Assembly (NCBI GenBank): GCA_003162635.1
Contig: PMNE01000070.1
Location: 1-35,668, forward strand
DNA length: 35,668 nt
Source of the DNA: Ignavibacteriota bacterium
Lineage (GTDB): Bacteria > Bacteroidota > Ignavibacteria > UBA10030 > UBA6906
Direction of reading: 5' to 3'
Shown here: piece after piece, positions 32,670 through 35,668 of the stretch
Position numbering within the stretch: the stretch's first letter is position 1
Layout of the letters: each line of letters starts with the position of its first letter
Position numbers and translations under genes: made by a program
Notes under the pieces: generated by a model
Seen by the model: only the letters and a program-made list of their open reading frames with translations
Databases searched by the model: none
What the model was told of the DNA's origin: nothing

Positions 32670-32700
32670 GCATCCCGCGCTATGGCGGGATGCGCTTTTT
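32670..32700 (+). terminator. rho-independent terminator ending the sppA operon
   Basis: Perfect 9-bp stem, GCATCCCGC (32670-32678) with GCGGGATGC (32685-32693), a 6-base loop, then GCTTTTT. It lies 8 bases after the stop codon of the 31-residue protein. Confidence 0.92.
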
Positions 32701-32735
32701 GCGGGATACCCGTTCCCGCGGAGCGTCGCCGTTGG

Positions 32736-32764
32736 TTGATTTTCTGGCCCGAAATTCATACTAT
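32736..32764 (+). promoter_or_regulatory. sigma70-like promoter of the YtxH gene
   Basis: TTGATT (32736-32741), a 17-bp spacer, then TACTAT (32759-32764). The expected leader before ATG 32813 is about 40 bases. Confidence 0.65.
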
Positions 32765-32812
32765 AGTCATGAAGACGGAAGCCATTCATTCAATGAACGG
32801 ACGAGGTATCCC

Positions 32813-33211
32813 ATGGCACAGAACAACGGGCTATTGAAAGGACTTGTCATCGGCGTGCTGGCGGGAGGGGCGGTGGGAGCGTTGATCGCCCTGCTGTATG
32901 CACCCAAGAGCGGCCGCGAGCTGCGGGCGGACATCAAGGAGAAGACAGACGACTTTATGGAGGGAGCAGGGGAATATGCGGCCGCCGCCAAGACGCGGGC
33001 GGTGGAAATCATGTCGGAGGCGAAGAAACGTTCCGAGCAATTGATTACTGACGCAAAACGGAAGGCCGACACGCTGATCGAAGATGCCGACAAGATTCTG
33101 ACGGACGCCCGGGCGAAAGCCGGACCGGTCGTTGAGGAAGGCACGCGGCTGAAGAGCGCCGTGAAAGCCGGCATCGATGCGTACAAAGAAGAACGCCGCA
33201 AGTCCTCCTGA
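32813..33211 (+). CDS. YtxH-domain protein
   Basis: 132 residues from ATG 32813 (GAGG upstream); the upstream in-frame ATG at 32690 lies inside the terminator and is rejected. The N-terminus has one membrane helix (about 7-29, LLKGLVIGVLAGGAVGALIA) followed at once by LLYAPKSGRELR, the hallmark of the YtxH family. The rest is a long amphipathic, Ala/Lys/Glu-rich helix (about 35-125) that looks like a coiled coil. YtxH proteins are linked to general stress and the cell envelope, but their biochemical role is unknown. The DUF948 gene follows after 30 bases, a pairing seen often in other bacteria. Confidence 0.9.
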   Translation: MAQNNGLLKGLVIGVLAGGAVGALIALLYAPKSGRELRADIKEKTDDFMEGAGEYAAAAKTRAVEIMSEAKKRSEQLITDAKRKADTLIEDADKILTDARAKAGPVVEEGTRLKSAVKAGIDAYKEERRKSS

Positions 33212-33241
33212 CGAGTTGCCAAATCCTGAGAGGAGATTTCC

Positions 33242-33628
33242 GTGGAATCCGTTCTCATTATCAGTCAGATACTGCTGTTCCTGTGTCTTTCCGCTCTCTG
33301 CATCTACCTTGTCGTCGTGCTGCTCCGAGTCAGGGACATACTCGCCAATGTCGAGAAAGATCTTAAAGAGGTCACCTCGCGCACCCTCCCCGTCCTGGAG
33401 AACATGGAATACATCACAGCCCGCGTGAAGAGCATCGCCGAGAATATTGACGATCAGGTGATGATGGTCCGTGATTCGATCACCTCGATGAAGCAGATCA
33501 CCGACAACGTGGTTGCCATGGAGCGCAAGGTCCAGGACCGGCTCGAGGGTCCCATCCTTGACACGGTAGCATTTGTTGCATCCGTCTTCAATGGTGTCCG
33601 AACGTTTCTCGAGCGCGTCCGTCTCTGA
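33242..33628 (+). CDS. DUF948-like membrane protein
   Basis: 128 residues from GTG 33242 with GAGGAG upstream. There is one N-terminal membrane helix (about 5-27), then a long heptad-like helix (about 30-105, including DILANVEKDLKEVTSRTLPV and IAENIDDQVMMVRDSI), and a short hydrophobic tail. This is the layout of DUF948 proteins, which resemble the membrane-proximal part of chemoreceptors. No enzyme motif is present. It is paired with the YtxH gene, so the two probably act together at the membrane, perhaps in stress or cell-envelope stability; function unknown. Confidence 0.82.
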   Translation: MESVLIISQILLFLCLSALCIYLVVVLLRVRDILANVEKDLKEVTSRTLPVLENMEYITARVKSIAENIDDQVMMVRDSITSMKQITDNVVAMERKVQDRLEGPILDTVAFVASVFNGVRTFLERVRL

Positions 33629-33827
33629 ATTCCGCGCTTTCCAGCGCACAACTGTTCTCTCACGCCGTTCCGACGGGGTGCATGCCGACTGTGAGCATCC
33701 GCGTTGTCACAGGAACGCACGCTGTGCCCTTTCCCATCTCCACGCGATGGACGTCGCCGGGGATCCGCCGCGATTTTCGATCGGAAGTCGCCCATACCGG
33801 TAATTCAATGGAGGAAACACGACCTGT

Positions 33828-35668
33828 ATGAAAGACTATACATCTGAACACCTTCGGAACGTGGCCCTCATCGGCCACGGAGGCGCTGGGAAGACATCGC
33901 TGGCTGAGGCCATGCTCTTCTCCGCCGGGAGCACGACACGCCTCGGCAGAGTAGAAGAGGGGAACACCCTCTCTGACTACCACCCCGACGAAATTGAACG
34001 TCAGATCTCCATTAACGCGTCCCTCCTCTTTACTGACTGGAAAAACAACAAGATCAATCTTATCGACACTCCCGGGTACATGGACTTTACCGGCGAGGTG
34101 AAGGCAGCCCTGCGCGTTGCCGATACAGCTCTCCTGGTTGTGAAAGCGGTGGAAGGAGTGGAGGTGGGGACGGAGATCGTCGCGCGCTATACCGAAGAAT
34201 TGGCCAATGGCATGCTCGTGGTTGTGAATAAGCTCGACCAGGAAAACGCCGACTTTGAAAGAGCTGTGACGCAGTGCAAAGAAACGATCAGTCACGACAT
34301 CGTGCCTGTGCAATTTCCGTTGAAGCAGGGGCTCGGATTCGACAGCATCGTGGACGTGGTCCGGATGAAAGTATTGAAGTATGCGGCTGGAGGGAATGGA
34401 AAATACACCGAGCAGGATATCCCGGCCGAAGTCAAAGAGAGAGCGCAGGGCCTGCGCCAGCAACTTCTTGAGTTGATCGCGGAGACGGATGAAAAACTTC
34501 TCAACAAGTATCTGGAAGAAGGGGGGCTTTCCGATGATGAGGTCGCGCAGGGACTGAGGAAGGGAATCCGTGAGCGGAAGGTGTACCCTCTTCTCTGCGC
34601 ATCATCGACAGAGAACGTCGGCGTCTCGGCCCTCCTCGACTTTATCGTGGAGTATGCTCCTTCGCCCCTCGACATGGGCGTGCTTCATGGAGTGGTGACG
34701 GGCAATCCGCCGAAACAGTTGGACGTCAAGCAGGATCCTGCAGCACCTCCCTCCCTCTTCATCTTTAAGACCGTCTCCGAATCCCACGTCGGAGAGCTCT
34801 CCTACTTCCGCGTGTGTACGGGTGTTGTGAGCCCCGGCCTCGACCTCGTCAACGGCAAAAACGGGAGAGGGGAACGCCTCGCGCAGCTCTTCGTCATGAA
34901 CGGGAAGGAACGCAAGGAAGCCGCGAAGCTCTTTGCGGGCGACATCGGGGCAGTGGTGAAACTGAAGGATACGCACACGAACGACACCCTCAGCGACAAA
35001 ACCTTGTCAGTGGTCTTCCCGCCGATTGTCTTCCCCGAACCGGTGTTCCATGCCGCCATTCTTGCCAAGGCAAAGGGGGATGAGGATAAGATCGCCACCG
35101 GCCTCCACGCGCTGCACCAGGAAGACCCGACGTTCATGTTTCGTGTCGAGGGCGAATTGCACCAAACGATCATCAGCGGACAGGGTGAGCTCCATCTCGG
35201 TATCTTTGTCAAACGGCTGAAGCAGCGGTACAATGTGGAGGTGGACCTGGGGGAACCCAAGGTCCCGTACCGCGAGACCATCAAAGGGGTGGTGAAAGAC
35301 TCCGAGTACAAACACAAGAAACAGACCGGCGGGCACGGACAATATGGGCATGTCCATCTGCGCCTTGAACCGCTGAAGCGGGGACAGGGATTTGAATTCC
35401 TGGACGAAATCGTCGGCGGTGTTGTGCCCGGGAAGTTCATCCCGGCCGTGGAGAAAGGGGTGGTGGAGTCGATGAAAGAGGGTGTCCTTGCGGGATACCC
35501 CGTGGTTGATGTGCGGGTGGCGCTGCATTACGGCTCCTACCACGACGTCGATTCATCGGAAATGGCCTTCAAGATCGCGGGGTCGATGGCGTTCCGGAAG
35601 GGGTTCATGGAAGCGAAGCCGATCCTCCTGGAGCCGATCTGCAATATCGAAGTGAAGGTGCCGGAGGA
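33828..35668 (+). CDS. EF-G-like translational GTPase (FusA2 type), 3' end outside window
   Basis: 613 codons are present and the frame is still open at the window edge. The domain order is that of EF-G: GTPase domain, domain II, then domain IV (KHKKQTGGHGQYGHVHL, VVGGVVPGKFIPAVEKGV) and the start of domain V (EPICNIEVKVPE). The GTPase motifs differ from housekeeping EF-G: G1 is GHGGAGKTS, G3 is DTPGYMDF instead of DTPGHVDF (so the usual His is Tyr), G4 is NKLD, and the switch I Thr is Ser (QISINAS). This matches the second EF-G group found in Thermus, Chlorobi and Bacteroidota, whose role in translation is less clear. GGAGG lies 13 bases before ATG 33828. Confidence 0.88.
   Translation, partial: MKDYTSEHLRNVALIGHGGAGKTSLAEAMLFSAGSTTRLGRVEEGNTLSDYHPDEIERQISINASLLFTDWKNNKINLIDTPGYMDFTGEVKAALRVADTALLVVKAVEGVEVGTEIVARYTEELANGMLVVVNKLDQENADFERAVTQCKETISHDIVPVQFPLKQGLGFDSIVDVVRMKVLKYAAGGNGKYTEQDIPAEVKERAQGLRQQLLELIAETDEKLLNKYLEEGGLSDDEVAQGLRKGIRERKVYPLLCASSTENVGVSALLDFIVEYAPSPLDMGVLHGVVTGNPPKQLDVKQDPAAPPSLFIFKTVSESHVGELSYFRVCTGVVSPGLDLVNGKNGRGERLAQLFVMNGKERKEAAKLFAGDIGAVVKLKDTHTNDTLSDKTLSVVFPPIVFPEPVFHAAILAKAKGDEDKIATGLHALHQEDPTFMFRVEGELHQTIISGQGELHLGIFVKRLKQRYNVEVDLGEPKVPYRETIKGVVKDSEYKHKKQTGGHGQYGHVHLRLEPLKRGQGFEFLDEIVGGVVPGKFIPAVEKGVVESMKEGVLAGYPVVDVRVALHYGSYHDVDSSEMAFKIAGSMAFRKGFMEAKPILLEPICNIEVKVPE

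Noticed and set aside
32690-32812. N-terminal extension of the YtxH protein
   Set aside because: The frame is open upstream, but it begins inside a terminator and runs through the promoter; the family start and ribosome-binding site fit ATG 32813.

Overview
The window is a densely packed, GC-rich bacterial chromosome segment. It has no rRNA, tRNA, CRISPR, IS element or phage gene that I could find. The gene set points to the Bacteroidota/Chlorobiota/Ignavibacteriota (FCB) group, most likely an Ignavibacteria-like lineage. The pointers are a Chlorobium-like 2[4Fe-4S] ferredoxin, a tiny COX24/AURKAIP1-type basic protein, a second-type EF-G, a YtxH plus DUF948 pair, and a FadL/TraF-like outer-membrane protein. 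Unlike classical Bacteroidia, several genes carry strong Shine-Dalgarno sites (AAGGAGG), and the promoters I can see are sigma70-like with 17-bp spacers. The taxonomic call is an inference from gene content; no database was searched.

Layout. 1-2055: two tandem MacB/FtsX-type ABC permeases, the first cut by the window edge. 2076-4648: a promoter, then an exported thioredoxin-fold protein, an outer-membrane barrel and a TlpA-like redoxin. 4664-9583 (minus strand): a GT-C glycosyltransferase fused to TPRs, then the B12-dependent ribonucleotide reductase with its own promoter and terminator. 9850-10292: a stretch without a recognisable gene. 10293-14866: the nuoABCDEF operon (peripheral arm of complex I), with a promoter and a perfect terminator but without nuoG-N. 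14897-20843: dut, an RsmI-type methyltransferase, a DipZ-like redoxin with an odd CxxxC motif, and cobalamin-dependent methionine synthase. 20845-24582: ferredoxin, MBL-fold hydrolase, Rieske protein, epoxyqueuosine reductase and thioredoxin reductase. 24700-26440: a monohaem cytochrome c and a cupredoxin-like exported protein behind a possible operator-promoter. 26733-30314: two small heat-shock proteins and Lon, with a sigma54-like site upstream. 30329-32700: a consensus promoter, SppA, an HU-type protein, a zinc-ribbon/TPR membrane protein and the 31-residue basic protein, closed by a terminator. 32736-33628: YtxH and DUF948 proteins. 33828-end: an EF-G-like GTPase, cut by the window edge.

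Functional reading. Most of the window is core metabolism: respiration (complex I, cytochrome c, ferredoxin), thiol redox (three thioredoxin-fold proteins plus TrxB), nucleotide metabolism (NrdJ, Dut), methionine and queuosine synthesis, and proteostasis (Hsp20 x2, Lon, SppA). Three enzymes (NrdJ, MetH, QueG) need cobalamin. I see no clear candidate for a wholly new multi-gene system. The most unusual items are the cytochrome c/cupredoxin pair with its dyad-on-promoter and a possible leaderless small ORF, the CxxxC redoxin, the sigma54-like control site of the Hsp20-Hsp20-Lon unit with an internal terminator-like structure, and the 31-residue basic protein.
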